NCBI GenBank assembly: GCA_024636015.1
Contig: JAGXHU010000084.1
Location: 1-56,343, forward strand
Direction: 5' to 3'
Length of the DNA stretch: 56,343 nucleotides
From: Halothiobacillus sp.
GTDB lineage: Bacteria; Pseudomonadota; Gammaproteobacteria; Halothiobacillales; Halothiobacillaceae
The position numbers and the translations under genes are program-made. Positions 30,175-39,155 of the stretch are shown in pieces. The notes under the pieces were generated by a model. The model saw only the letters and a list, made by a program, of their open reading frames with translations. It made no database searches and was not told the origin of the DNA. Within the stretch, counting starts at the first letter, position 1, and each line of letters starts with the position of its first letter.

Positions 30175-30645
30175 ATGCAATCTAATCGTCGTGTATTTTT
30201 GAAGGGCAGCATGGCTGCCAGTGCAGTTGGCCTGGCCGTTGGCGCCGGTCTGTTGACCCCCCGTGCCGTCATGGCTGCCGCTTGGCCACAAAAGGCCTAT
30301 GACACCACCGGCTACGAAGAGTCCCTGAAAGACTTGTTCGGTGTGTCTGGCGTCACTGCGTCCAAAGACGTAAACGTCAAGGCTCCAGATATCGCTGAAA
30401 ACGGTGCCGTTGTTCCTGTCACGATCGAATCTTCGATTGCTGGCACCGACAACATCGCCATTCTGGTTAAAGGCAACCCAACTCCGTTGGTTTGTAACTT
30501 CAAGTTTGATGGTGCGCAGCCGTTCATGTCTACCCGTATCCGTATGGGCAAGACCGATGACGTCATTGGCGTAGTCCACGCTGGCGGCAAGCTGTATTCA
30601 GCTTCCAAGCAAGTCAAGGTAACCATCGGCGGTTGCGGCGGCTAA
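30175..30645 (+). CDS. soxY: Sulfur carrier protein SoxY
   Basis: A 156-residue protein exported by the Tat system: RRVFLKG motif at residues 5-11, hydrophobic AVGLAVGAGLL, AxA-like cleavage before WPQKAYD. The mature domain is the SoxY fold and the C-terminus is GGCGG, whose Cys154 carries the thiosulfate-derived sulfur through the Sox cycle. GAGGAG precedes the ATG. It forms a SoxYZ heterodimer with the next gene product. Only YZ are here; soxA, soxX, soxB and soxCD must lie elsewhere. Confidence 0.96.
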   Translation: MQSNRRVFLKGSMAASAVGLAVGAGLLTPRAVMAAAWPQKAYDTTGYEESLKDLFGVSGVTASKDVNVKAPDIAENGAVVPVTIESSIAGTDNIAILVKGNPTPLVCNFKFDGAQPFMSTRIRMGKTDDVIGVVHAGGKLYSASKQVKVTIGGCGG

Positions 30646-30699
30646 TTCGCCCGCAGCCTTGAAACCGGATATTGAAGTTAGACTAACGAGGTATTGACA

Positions 30700-31005
30700 A
30701 TGTCATCAATCAAAATGCGTATTAGTGCCGCTGGCGACGTTCTGGACGTTAAAAGCCTGATCGAGCACCCGATGGAAACTGGTCGTCTGAAAGACAAAGC
30801 TACTGGCAAGATCATTCCTGCCAACTACATTCAGATCCTGACTGTTTCTGTCAATGACAAGCCGGCTGTTGAAGCCAACCTGTCTGTTGCGGTTTCCAAG
30901 AACCCGTACATCAACGTGAAAGTTCCCGGCAAGAAAGGTGACAAGGTCACCATCGCTTGGTCTTCCAACATCGGCAAGAGCGACACCGCGACTGAAACTG
31001 CCTAA
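30700..31005 (+). CDS. soxZ: SoxZ, partner of SoxY
   Basis: A 101-residue protein from ATG 30700; a TTG at 30694 is also in frame. It shows the SoxZ pattern: SIKMRISAAGDVLDVKSLIEHPMETG, then DKATGKIIPANYI and NPYINVKVPGKKGDKVTI. It has no signal peptide and is exported by hitch-hiking on the Tat-exported SoxY. It lies 54 bases after soxY and is followed by a terminator. Confidence 0.96.
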   Translation: MSSIKMRISAAGDVLDVKSLIEHPMETGRLKDKATGKIIPANYIQILTVSVNDKPAVEANLSVAVSKNPYINVKVPGKKGDKVTIAWSSNIGKSDTATETA

Positions 31006-31053
31006 TTAGCAGTCCATTCGCTCAGCGGAGGTCAACCTCCGCCGTCGTGCCCG

Positions 31054-31078
31054 AAACCCGCCCTATGGCGGGTTTTTT
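31054..31078 (+). terminator. Intrinsic terminator of soxYZ
   Basis: AACCCGCC and GGCGGGTT flank CTAT and are followed by seven T residues. A second stem (GCGGAGG/CCTCCGC, 31025-31042) precedes it. Confidence 0.88.
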
Positions 31079-31105
31079 TACGCCCCGCGAAATCGTGAAT
31101 CCAAG

Positions 31106-32077
31106 CTACCCTCTACCATTCGCATGCGCCGACAGTCGTTCGGCAAATCGATCCGTCGCGCGAATCAGCGCATCGGTGATCCCCGGTTCACTGGCCGCAT
31201 GTCCGGAATCTTCAATCACCGTCAAACGGGCCTTTGGCCAGACAGCTGCCAGATCGAAAGCCTGATTGATCGGACAAACCACATCATATCGACCATGAAT
31301 GATCTCTCCATCCAGATGAGCGAACCGCTTCGCTTCTGTCAGCAAGGGATGATCCCGCAGGAAAGCACCATGGAAAAAATAGTGATTTTCGATTCGGGCA
31401 ATTGCCAGGGCGTGTCGCGGGTCTGAAAAAAAATCCACGGTATGTGGATCGGCCCGCAGCGTGGCCGTGCGCCCCTCCCAGATGGACCAGGCCTTGGCTG
31501 CCTGCATACGGGCCAGTTCATCCGTACCGACAAGACGGCGACGGTAGGCCAGCACAAGATCACCCCGTTCATCCTCAGGAATGGGTGCCAGATAGTCGGC
31601 CCAGTAATCCGGAAAAATTCGATCGGCGCCCGACTGATAGAACCAATCGACATCCTCGTCGCGACATAAAAAAATCCCGCGCAAAATGAGCCCCAGAACG
31701 CGCTCGGGATGCATCGCCGCATAGGCCAGCGCCAGCGTCGAACCCCATGAACCACCAAATACCAGCCAGCGCTCAATTTTCAGGTGTTCGCGCACCCGCT
31801 CCAGGTCGGCGACCAGGTCTTGTGTCGTATTGTGCTCGAGACAGGCATGCGGCGTGGAACGCCCCGCCCCGCGCTGGTCAATCAGAATAATGCGATAACG
31901 ATCCGGATCGAAAAAGCGCCGATGCGTCGGCGTACATCCGGCACCCGGCCCGCCATGCAGAAACACCACCGGAATGCCGTGCAGTCGGCCGCACTCTTCC
32001 ACGTGCAGGATATGGGGGATCTGCACGGGGATACTGTGCTGCAACAAGGGCTCGATGGCGGGGTACAACTGACGCAT
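31106..32077 (-). CDS. pip: Proline iminopeptidase
   Basis: A 323-residue alpha/beta-hydrolase of peptidase family S33. It has HGGPGAG for the oxyanion hole, DQRGAGRS, the nucleophile elbow GGSWGS with the catalytic Ser, Asp in HGRYDVVCP and His in DSGHAAS. It removes N-terminal proline from peptides in the cytoplasm. Length equals that of typical Pip enzymes. It converges with soxYZ and is divergent from the TtcA-like gene. Confidence 0.93.
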   Translation of the reverse strand: MRQLYPAIEPLLQHSIPVQIPHILHVEECGRLHGIPVVFLHGGPGAGCTPTHRRFFDPDRYRIILIDQRGAGRSTPHACLEHNTTQDLVADLERVREHLKIERWLVFGGSWGSTLALAYAAMHPERVLGLILRGIFLCRDEDVDWFYQSGADRIFPDYWADYLAPIPEDERGDLVLAYRRRLVGTDELARMQAAKAWSIWEGRTATLRADPHTVDFFSDPRHALAIARIENHYFFHGAFLRDHPLLTEAKRFAHLDGEIIHGRYDVVCPINQAFDLAAVWPKARLTVIEDSGHAASEPGITDALIRATDRFAERLSAHANGRG

Positions 32078-32171
32078 GGTTTGCTCCTCAAGGGGACAGA
32101 AGACTGTTACATCTTAGCCATGATGGCCTCGAATTCCGTACAATGTGAACGTTTTCATTGTACAGACCCCC

Positions 32172-32990
32172 ATGAACGACCCCGCTTATCACCCGACCGA
32201 CCCCGTAGCCACCATCCCGCTCGCCCCTTGGGCGACGCCCGGCAAGAAACTGCAACGCATCGTGGCACGCACCCTCATCGAATTCTCGATGATCCAGCCG
32301 TACGATCGGATCATGATTGGCCTATCCGGTGGCAAGGATTCGCTCTCGCTGCTTCATGCGCTGCGCCATGTGCAGCGGCGGGCGCCCATCCCTTTCGATA
32401 TCGCGGCCATCACCATCGACCCGCTCACGCCGGGATTTGATCCAAGCCCGCTGCGGGGTTATCTCGCACAACTGGGCATCCCCTATTTTGTCGAGCAGGA
32501 AGACATCGTCGGCCTGGCCAATACGCACATGCAGGGTGATTCCTACTGCGCCTTCTGTGCGCGCATGAAGCGCGGCCTGCTTTACAAGGCCGCGCGACGC
32601 GAAGGTTATAACGTACTGGCCTTAGCCCAACATCTGGATGATCTGGCCGAAAGCTTCCTCATGAGCGCGTTCCATGGCGGCAAGCTCAATACGATGAAGG
32701 CCCATTACCGAAACGATGCCGGGGATCTTAGAGTCATTCGCCCTTTCGTCCGGGTTCGCGAACGCGCACTGATCGATTTCGCACAGACAAATCGGCTACC
32801 GGTCATCAAGGATAACTGCCCCGCATGCTTTGCCAAGCCGACCCAACGTGAACACTTCAAACAACTGCTGGCGGACGAAGAGCGTCTCAACCCCCAACTC
32901 TTTCGCTCGCTTGCCGCAACGTTGACCCCTTTGATGCGTGACGGGCTCGATGCCTGCATGGCCGCTATCGCTCCCCTGACGAAGGCATAA
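32172..32990 (+). CDS. ttcA: tRNA 2-thiocytidine synthetase TtcA-like protein
   Basis: A 272-residue PP-loop ATPase from ATG 32172; GTG 32145 is an in-frame alternative. SGGKDSLSLL is the ATP-binding motif and CAFCARMKRG plus NCPACF supply cysteines for sulfur or iron-sulfur binding, the TtcA arrangement. TtcA thiolates cytidine-32 of some tRNAs. The sequence is shorter than E. coli TtcA (311), and related PP-loop proteins of other substrate use exist, so the exact tRNA target is inferred. Its stop overlaps the acyltransferase start. Confidence 0.78.
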   Translation: MNDPAYHPTDPVATIPLAPWATPGKKLQRIVARTLIEFSMIQPYDRIMIGLSGGKDSLSLLHALRHVQRRAPIPFDIAAITIDPLTPGFDPSPLRGYLAQLGIPYFVEQEDIVGLANTHMQGDSYCAFCARMKRGLLYKAARREGYNVLALAQHLDDLAESFLMSAFHGGKLNTMKAHYRNDAGDLRVIRPFVRVRERALIDFAQTNRLPVIKDNCPACFAKPTQREHFKQLLADEERLNPQLFRSLAATLTPLMRDGLDACMAAIAPLTKA

Positions 32991-33928
32991 TGGTGATGAA
33001 ACAAGTTCCCCAACAGCATGGTCGGCCTTGGCGCAGCGCCATTCGCCTTGGACTGCTAAGGAGCGTGATCGGGCTTTTTGCCGCGCGGTCGCTGCATTTC
33101 AACCATCGCCTCGGCGCGCTAATCGGCTGGTTGTTCTGGCTCACCCACAGCAAGGTCCGCAAAACGGCGGCCGCCAACATCACGCGCTGCCTGCCTGAGC
33201 TGTCTGCGAGCGAACAGATAGCACTAACACGTCTGAGCCTGATTGAAACAGGAAAAACACTAACAGAGCTGGGGCCGACCTGGTATTGGCCGCGTCAAAA
33301 AACCGAGGAGATGGTCGTATCCATCGATCATCAGGAGATCATCGACCAAGCCTTGGCCGAAGGTCGCGGGGCCATTCTGCTTGCCCCACATTTTGGCGCC
33401 TGGGAACTTGGCGGGCTGATGACCGCCGCACATTATCCCATGACCATTTTGTACCGCCCGCCACGCGAGCCCGCCTTTGAGCAGATCCTCAACGAGGCCC
33501 GGCAGCGCTTTGGTGCACGGGTTGCCCCCGCGAACCGCCACGGCGTCAAACAACTGCTACTGGCCCTGCGGCGCGGCGAGTTAATCGCCATCCTGCCCGA
33601 TCAGGAACCCAGTGCGGGTGAAGGCCACTTTGCCCCATTCTGCGGCCATCCGGCCTACACCATGGCCCTGGTACACAGTCTGATCCAGAAAACGGGCGCC
33701 GTACCCTTTTTCGGCTGGATGGAACGGCTACCCGGCAGCGCCGGCTTCCGTCTGCACTACAGCGATACACCATCAGCCATCTCAAGCCCGGTTTTGGCCG
33801 AATCGCTGGCCGCCATGAACGAAGGCATCGAGGCTCTGATCCGATTACGCCCCGAGCAATATCAGTGGACCTATCGCCGGTTCCGACGTGCACCACCCAC
33901 GGATCATACGCCCGCCGATCAATCGTAG
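32990..33928 (+). CDS. LpxL/HtrB-family lipid A acyltransferase
   Basis: A 312-residue inner-membrane acyltransferase with an N-terminal hydrophobic anchor. The HX4E catalytic motif is HFGAWE near residue 138, followed by TILYRPPREPAFE and the ILPDQEPSAGEG loop typical of LpxL/LpxM. It adds a secondary acyl chain to lipid A or a related lipid. It overlaps the ttcA stop by one base. Its 3' end overlaps that of the convergent acyltransferase gene by ten bases. Which chain it adds cannot be told. Confidence 0.88.
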   Translation: MVMKQVPQQHGRPWRSAIRLGLLRSVIGLFAARSLHFNHRLGALIGWLFWLTHSKVRKTAAANITRCLPELSASEQIALTRLSLIETGKTLTELGPTWYWPRQKTEEMVVSIDHQEIIDQALAEGRGAILLAPHFGAWELGGLMTAAHYPMTILYRPPREPAFEQILNEARQRFGARVAPANRHGVKQLLLALRRGELIAILPDQEPSAGEGHFAPFCGHPAYTMALVHSLIQKTGAVPFFGWMERLPGSAGFRLHYSDTPSAISSPVLAESLAAMNEGIEALIRLRPEQYQWTYRRFRRAPPTDHTPADQS

Positions 33929-34890
33929 AGTTCACGCGCCTCATTCGGGCGGGTCTTGAACAACTTGAGCGACCACATGTACTGTGGCGGATCATCCCGG
34001 ATCAGGTTTTCCAATGTCTGATTGATGACGCGCGCCGTCGATGGCTCCGCCGTGGCAGGAATGTCAATCGGTGGAAGCATCTGCAGCCGGTAGCAGCCGT
34101 CAGCAAGATCTAACTGTCCCAATGCCGGATACACGGACACCCGTCCGAGGGTAGCGATTTTCCCCGCGAGCGGAACGGTCGCCTTCTCAACGCCAAAGAA
34201 CGGCGCGAAGACAGAATCCGACGCGCCCAGGTCCTCATCGGCAATATAGAAAAAACCCTGCCCGGCCCGCAGATGGCGCAGATGCGGTTTCAGCCCCTGA
34301 CTACGGGGATAGACCCGCGCACCATGCCGCTCCCGACCCCGTTCGAAGAGCCAGTTCAATAGACGATTGCGACCAAAGGGCTTGTACATGGCCGAACCGG
34401 TCATGTTCATGGTAATGAAATGCCCGACCCACTCGAGCCCCGCCCCATGGCCCGTGAGAACCACACCACCGGTGGCAACCAAACGGGCGAATATGTCCGG
34501 ATGGCTGACCCGGGTGTGGGCCTTCAGATAGGCCGGGCTGCGAAACCATAACCGCCCGAGATCGAGCAGGGCGAAAGCCTGCAAGATAAAATGCCGCCGC
34601 AGCCAGTCCTCGCGGGTGGCTACGGATTCCTCAGGAAAACAGAGCGCCAAATTCCGCTCAACGATGCGTTTGCGCTTGGGATAACCCCGCCGATACATCC
34701 CACCCAGCAACACGGCCGCCGCCCGACGCAGTGGGTGCGGGGCGTAGGCCAGCAACCACAGCAGGCCGACAATCCCCCAGATACCCCAATAGACAGGGCC
34801 TAAAAAGCGCCAGTCAAATGGATTTGTCCCGTCTGATTCGTCTCGCTCGGCGGACGAATCGGGAGGAACGAGTCGCGGGTCATGGGGCAT
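33919..34890 (-). CDS. Second LpxL-type lipid A acyltransferase
   Basis: A 323-residue paralogue with a membrane segment near residues 33-55 (YWGIWGIVGLLWLLAYA). The HX4E motif reads HGAGLE, and the FYIADEDLGASDSVFAPFFG region fits the LpxL/LpxM acceptor loop. It is convergent with the first acyltransferase gene, so the two are not in one operon. The trkH gene lies 17 bases away on the same strand, so it may be the last gene of the def-to-trkH cluster. Confidence 0.87.
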   Translation of the reverse strand: MPHDPRLVPPDSSAERDESDGTNPFDWRFLGPVYWGIWGIVGLLWLLAYAPHPLRRAAAVLLGGMYRRGYPKRKRIVERNLALCFPEESVATREDWLRRHFILQAFALLDLGRLWFRSPAYLKAHTRVSHPDIFARLVATGGVVLTGHGAGLEWVGHFITMNMTGSAMYKPFGRNRLLNWLFERGRERHGARVYPRSQGLKPHLRHLRAGQGFFYIADEDLGASDSVFAPFFGVEKATVPLAGKIATLGRVSVYPALGQLDLADGCYRLQMLPPIDIPATAEPSTARVINQTLENLIRDDPPQYMWSLKLFKTRPNEARELYD

Positions 34891-34907
34891 AGATCATCCC
34901 GCGCGCA

Positions 34908-36359
34908 TCAACGGCGCCAGAACATGGGCAGGAAGAGCACCAGAACCGTAAAAATCTCCAGACGGCCCAGAATCATCGAAATCGTGCCCACCCATAATGT
35001 GGCCGCTGATGCGTTGGCGAAATTCCCCGCCACGGAACCCAGTCCCGGCCCGACGCTGGTCAGCGTGGCGATGGCGGCACCCAGGGCCGAAACCACATCA
35101 AGCCCCGTAACCATCATGGCGAAAAAGACGAGCACAAAAATGAAGACATAGGCGGCGAAGAACGCCCAAACCGCACTGATCACCGTGGGGCTAATCGCCC
35201 GGCCACTCAATTTCACCACGAACTCGGCATGGGGGTGGACCAATTTGCGCAGCTCATTCACCCCCTGGCGCGTCAATAACAGCATCCGTACCGTTTTCAG
35301 GCCGCCAGCGGTCGAGCCCGCACACCCGCCGATCAACGCTGTGGCCAACACCAGTACCGGCAAGAAGGCTGGCCAGGGAGTGTGGTCGGTGAGCGTGAAC
35401 CCGGTGGTGGTCATCATGGAGACCAGGGTGAATAACCCCCATCGCACGCCCCACACCCATTCCGAATCAGGCCGAGCCACCAGAATCGCAAGGGCAATGA
35501 ATACAAACAGCAAGGACAGCAACAGAATAAAGAACTTAAATTCGGAGCTTTTACCGTAGGCGCGGATCGAGCCGTGGCGCATGGCCAGATAATGCAGGGC
35601 CATCGGGGTCGCACCCAGCACCATGAAGATCTCAGCCGTCAGTTCCACTGGAAAACTGTGGAAATACCCCAGACTGTCATCATGCGTGGAAAACCCGCCC
35701 GTGGAAATGGTGGAGAACGCATGCCCTACGGCATCGAACCAGTCCATCCCCTCCAGCTTGTACAAAATCGCACAGAGAAAAGTCAATCCGGCATAAACGA
35801 TCCAGAGCGCTTTTGCCGTTTCCGAAATCCGCCCGGAAAGACGGTTGTCCTTCATCGGCCCGGAAATCTCCGTCTTATAGAGCTGCATCCCGCCCACGCC
35901 AAGCAGCGGCATGAAAGCGACGACCAGAACAATAATCCCCAAACCGCCCAGCCACTGCAATTGCTGCCGATAAAACAGCAGCGATCGCGGCAGGTCGTCG
36001 AGGCCGACGAGCACCGTCGACCCGGTCGTGGTAATACCGGACACCGATTCGAAAACGGATTGGCTAAAACTGAGATGCAAATCTGGTTGCAAAAAGATGG
36101 GCAGCGCCCCCATCAAACCAAGCGTGACCCAGAAGGACACCACGATCAGTAGCCCATCGCGCAACTTGAGCTCCCGCCGATAATGCCTCAAGGGGAGCCA
36201 TAACAGACCACCGAGCACGAAAGCGATGAAAAAACTGGTTTCAAACGGCACCAGATCGGCATCGCCCATCATCCAGCCCACTAGCCAAGGCGGCAGGAAG
36301 GTCAGGCTGAAGACCATCAGCAGGACACCCAGAATCCGAAACACGACAATAAACTGCAT
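34908..36359 (-). CDS. trkH: Potassium transporter subunit TrkH
   Basis: A 483-residue membrane protein with the four pore-loop selectivity segments SGITTTGSTV, STGGFSTHDDS, MTTTGFTLTD and LTSVGPGLGSV, each of the MPM repeat type. Length equals E. coli TrkH (483). TrkH conducts potassium and is gated by the cytoplasmic ring formed by TrkA, encoded 18 bases upstream in the same direction. Confidence 0.95.
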   Translation of the reverse strand: MQFIVVFRILGVLLMVFSLTFLPPWLVGWMMGDADLVPFETSFFIAFVLGGLLWLPLRHYRRELKLRDGLLIVVSFWVTLGLMGALPIFLQPDLHLSFSQSVFESVSGITTTGSTVLVGLDDLPRSLLFYRQQLQWLGGLGIIVLVVAFMPLLGVGGMQLYKTEISGPMKDNRLSGRISETAKALWIVYAGLTFLCAILYKLEGMDWFDAVGHAFSTISTGGFSTHDDSLGYFHSFPVELTAEIFMVLGATPMALHYLAMRHGSIRAYGKSSEFKFFILLLSLLFVFIALAILVARPDSEWVWGVRWGLFTLVSMMTTTGFTLTDHTPWPAFLPVLVLATALIGGCAGSTAGGLKTVRMLLLTRQGVNELRKLVHPHAEFVVKLSGRAISPTVISAVWAFFAAYVFIFVLVFFAMMVTGLDVVSALGAAIATLTSVGPGLGSVAGNFANASAATLWVGTISMILGRLEIFTVLVLFLPMFWRR

Positions 36360-36377
36360 GATGGTTCCGCACTGCCC

Positions 36378-37754
36378 TCAGAAGAAGCCGAAGCCGACGG
36401 CGAACAGCTGCTCGATATCCCGCACGTGCCGTTTGTCTGTCAGGAACAGGATGACGTGATCGTCCGCCGCAATCTGGGTGTCATGATGAGCGATCAGAAC
36501 AGCATCCTCGCGCAAAATGGCACCAATCGTCGTGCCGGGCGGCAGGGTTAGGGCATCCACCCGGCGCCCGACGACCCGTGAGGTCTTGGCGTCGCCCCGT
36601 GCGATAATCTCCATGGTTTCCGCGGCACCTCGACGCAGAGAATGCACGCTGACCACATCGCCCCGGCGCAGGCGGCCAATCAGGCTACCGATCGTGATGT
36701 TATGCGGCGACAACGCAATATCGATGGCCCCCATATGAATCAGGTCCACATACTCGCTGCGATTGACAATACACATCACCTTGCGGGCCCCGAGGCGCTT
36801 GGCCAGCATGGCGGCCAGAATATTGTCTTCGTCATCATTGGTCAGCGCGAGGAAAACATCGGTATCCTCAATGTTCTCTTCGATCAGCAAATCGCTGTCC
36901 GCAGCCGACCCCGTCAACACCACGGTATTATCGAGCTCGGCGCTGAGCTTGCGCGCCTTCTCGGCATTGTTGCTAATCAGCTTGACCTGGTAACGGGATT
37001 CCAACACTTTAGCCAGCGCCCCGCCGATATTGCCGCCGCCAGCAATCATGATGCGTTTATAGGGGCGATCCAGTCGGCGCATCACGCTCATCACCTTGCG
37101 AATATTCTCGCTGGGGGCCAGAAAGAACACCTCATCGTCCGCCTCGATAACCGTCGACCCATCCGGATGTAACGAGGTATCGTGACGGAATATGGCCGCA
37201 ACCCGGACCTCAACATCTGGCAATAATTCACTCAGGTAACGGATAGGATGCCCCACCATGGGGCCGTCCGCATCGGCACGCATCCCGATCAACCGCAGCT
37301 TACCACCTGCAAAATCATGCACTTGCAAGGCGTCCGGGTACTCGATCAACCGGGCAATGTAATCTTTGATGAGCCGCTCTGGACTGATCATGTAATCGAC
37401 GGGGATGGCACTATTATCGAATAGCGCGGGATGGTCGTGGTAATCGGTCGCCCGGATCCGCGCGATCTTGGTCGGCGTGCGATAGAGCGTCCAGGCAACC
37501 TGGCAAGCAAGCATATTGGTTTCATCGGAGCTGGTGACGGCAATCAATACGTCCGCATCGGCCGCACCCGCCTCGCTCAAAATACTTGGCTGGGCACCGT
37601 AGCCCTGAACGGTGCGGATATCCAGCCGATCCTGCAATCGCCCCAGGGCTGCCGCGTCTGTGTCGACCACCGTGACCGAGTTGTGCGTCTCGCCAGCCAG
37701 TACCGTGGCGAGGGAAGCGCCTACCTGCCCAACACCCAGGATGATGATCTTCAT
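36378..37754 (-). CDS. trkA: Potassium uptake regulator TrkA
   Basis: A 458-residue peripheral protein made of two RCK units. Each begins with a Rossmann nucleotide site: MKIIILGVGQVGASLA at the N-terminus and IMIAGGGNIGGALAKVLE near residue 233. TrkA_C domains follow each. It binds NAD(H) and ATP and gates TrkH. It lies 15 bases after ntrX. Confidence 0.95.
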   Translation of the reverse strand: MKIIILGVGQVGASLATVLAGETHNSVTVVDTDAAALGRLQDRLDIRTVQGYGAQPSILSEAGAADADVLIAVTSSDETNMLACQVAWTLYRTPTKIARIRATDYHDHPALFDNSAIPVDYMISPERLIKDYIARLIEYPDALQVHDFAGGKLRLIGMRADADGPMVGHPIRYLSELLPDVEVRVAAIFRHDTSLHPDGSTVIEADDEVFFLAPSENIRKVMSVMRRLDRPYKRIMIAGGGNIGGALAKVLESRYQVKLISNNAEKARKLSAELDNTVVLTGSAADSDLLIEENIEDTDVFLALTNDDEDNILAAMLAKRLGARKVMCIVNRSEYVDLIHMGAIDIALSPHNITIGSLIGRLRRGDVVSVHSLRRGAAETMEIIARGDAKTSRVVGRRVDALTLPPGTTIGAILREDAVLIAHHDTQIAADDHVILFLTDKRHVRDIEQLFAVGFGFF

Positions 37755-37769
37755 GCCAACACCCGCCGA

Positions 37770-39155
37770 TTAACTCCGCTCATTGGCACTGATCCCCAGA
37801 GATTTCAGCTTGCGATATAAATTCGTACGCTCCATCCCGGTCAACCGCGCCAGCTCCGTCATCGAACCCTCGCAACTTTTCAATTGCGCCAGCAGATATC
37901 GCCGCTCGAACTCATCCCGTGCATCGCGCAGGGGCAGATCCAGATTCAGAGAAATGAGGGTAGATACCTGAGCCTGATCCGCATCGATACTGGCCGGAAT
38001 GAACCCGAGCGCCCGCCGCACCTCCTGTTCGTCGATCACATCGCCGATGCCAAGAATCAGCATGCGCTGCACCAGATTTTTCAGTTCACGTACGTTGCCC
38101 GGCCAATAATGCCCCTTGAGCAGGTTCCGTGCCCCGATCGTCAGCTCCCGCAAAGGCAGGCCCTCGATCCGATGGGCGCTCTCAAGGTAATACGTCAACA
38201 GGATCGGAACGTCCTCCGGGTGATGTCGTAATGGCTCGATATGCAGGGGCACCACGGAGAGGTGGTAGAACAAATCCTCACGAAACCGCCCCTGACGCAC
38301 CTCATCCTCCAGATCTTTGCGGGTAGCCGCGATCACGCGCACATCCACCTGAACCGGATCGGTACTGCCGACGCGAAAAAACGTCTGGTTTTCGAGCGCC
38401 GAAATGAGCTGCATCTGAGTCTGTTCATCCATGTCCGCCGCCTCGGCGATGAACAGGGAGCCGCCATTGGCCTGTTCGAGCAGACCATACCGAATCTTGC
38501 CGTCCAGCTCCGAGCCAAACAATTCCGCCGCCGCATTCTGGCGACCGCTCATCGCAACGCCACCGGTGTCGATGAAGGGAAAATGCCGACGCGGGGAATG
38601 GTGATGAATATAGCGCGCCAAGGCCTGCTTACCCGTACCCGGCTCCCCGGAGATCAACACCCAGGCATCGTGACCGGCTACTTTCTTGGCCTGACCGCGC
38701 AGGGTTGTCATGTAATCGCTGTCACCCACCAATTCAAAGGGGTCGGCCGTGTTACGCCTGAGTTGCTCGTTTTCTCGTGACAGACGCGTATTTTCCAGAC
38801 CGTGCTCAACCAATAACAGCAATTTATCGAGGGAGATGGGCTTTTCAATGAAGTCGAATGCCCCCAGTCGGGTCGCCTCGACTGCCGTCTCCACCGTGCC
38901 GTGCCCGGACATCATGATGACTGGACAACCCAGCTCATGGTTCTCATGCCACTCACGCAGCAGGGAAATCCCGTCCTGACCTGGCATCCAGATATCCAGC
39001 AGGATCAGGTCCGGGCGGCGCACGGCGATGGAGGCACGCGCCTCAATGGCATCGGCTGCGCTCGACACGGTATAACCTTCGTCAGCCAACAACTCCGCTA
39101 ATAAATCGCGAATTTCGATTTCATCATCAACGACCAGGATATGTCCTATGCTCAT
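37770..39155 (-). CDS. ntrX: NtrX-like response regulator with degenerate ATPase
   Basis: A 461-residue response regulator with receiver Asp54 (ILLDIWMPG), an AAA+ domain and a Fis-type helix-turn-helix (TELARLTGMERTNLYRKL). Walker A is GEPGTGKQ. The sigma-54 loop GAFTGA is absent: ELFGSELDGKIRYGLLE replaces the usual segment. The Walker B aspartate is lost too (LFIAEAAD where LFLDE is expected). Several NtrX proteins lack GAFTGA and act on sigma-70 promoters, so this regulator is unlikely to drive sigma-54 polymerase. ntrY overlaps it by four bases. Confidence 0.9.
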   Translation of the reverse strand: MSIGHILVVDDEIEIRDLLAELLADEGYTVSSAADAIEARASIAVRRPDLILLDIWMPGQDGISLLREWHENHELGCPVIMMSGHGTVETAVEATRLGAFDFIEKPISLDKLLLLVEHGLENTRLSRENEQLRRNTADPFELVGDSDYMTTLRGQAKKVAGHDAWVLISGEPGTGKQALARYIHHHSPRRHFPFIDTGGVAMSGRQNAAAELFGSELDGKIRYGLLEQANGGSLFIAEAADMDEQTQMQLISALENQTFFRVGSTDPVQVDVRVIAATRKDLEDEVRQGRFREDLFYHLSVVPLHIEPLRHHPEDVPILLTYYLESAHRIEGLPLRELTIGARNLLKGHYWPGNVRELKNLVQRMLILGIGDVIDEQEVRRALGFIPASIDADQAQVSTLISLNLDLPLRDARDEFERRYLLAQLKSCEGSMTELARLTGMERTNLYRKLKSLGISANERS

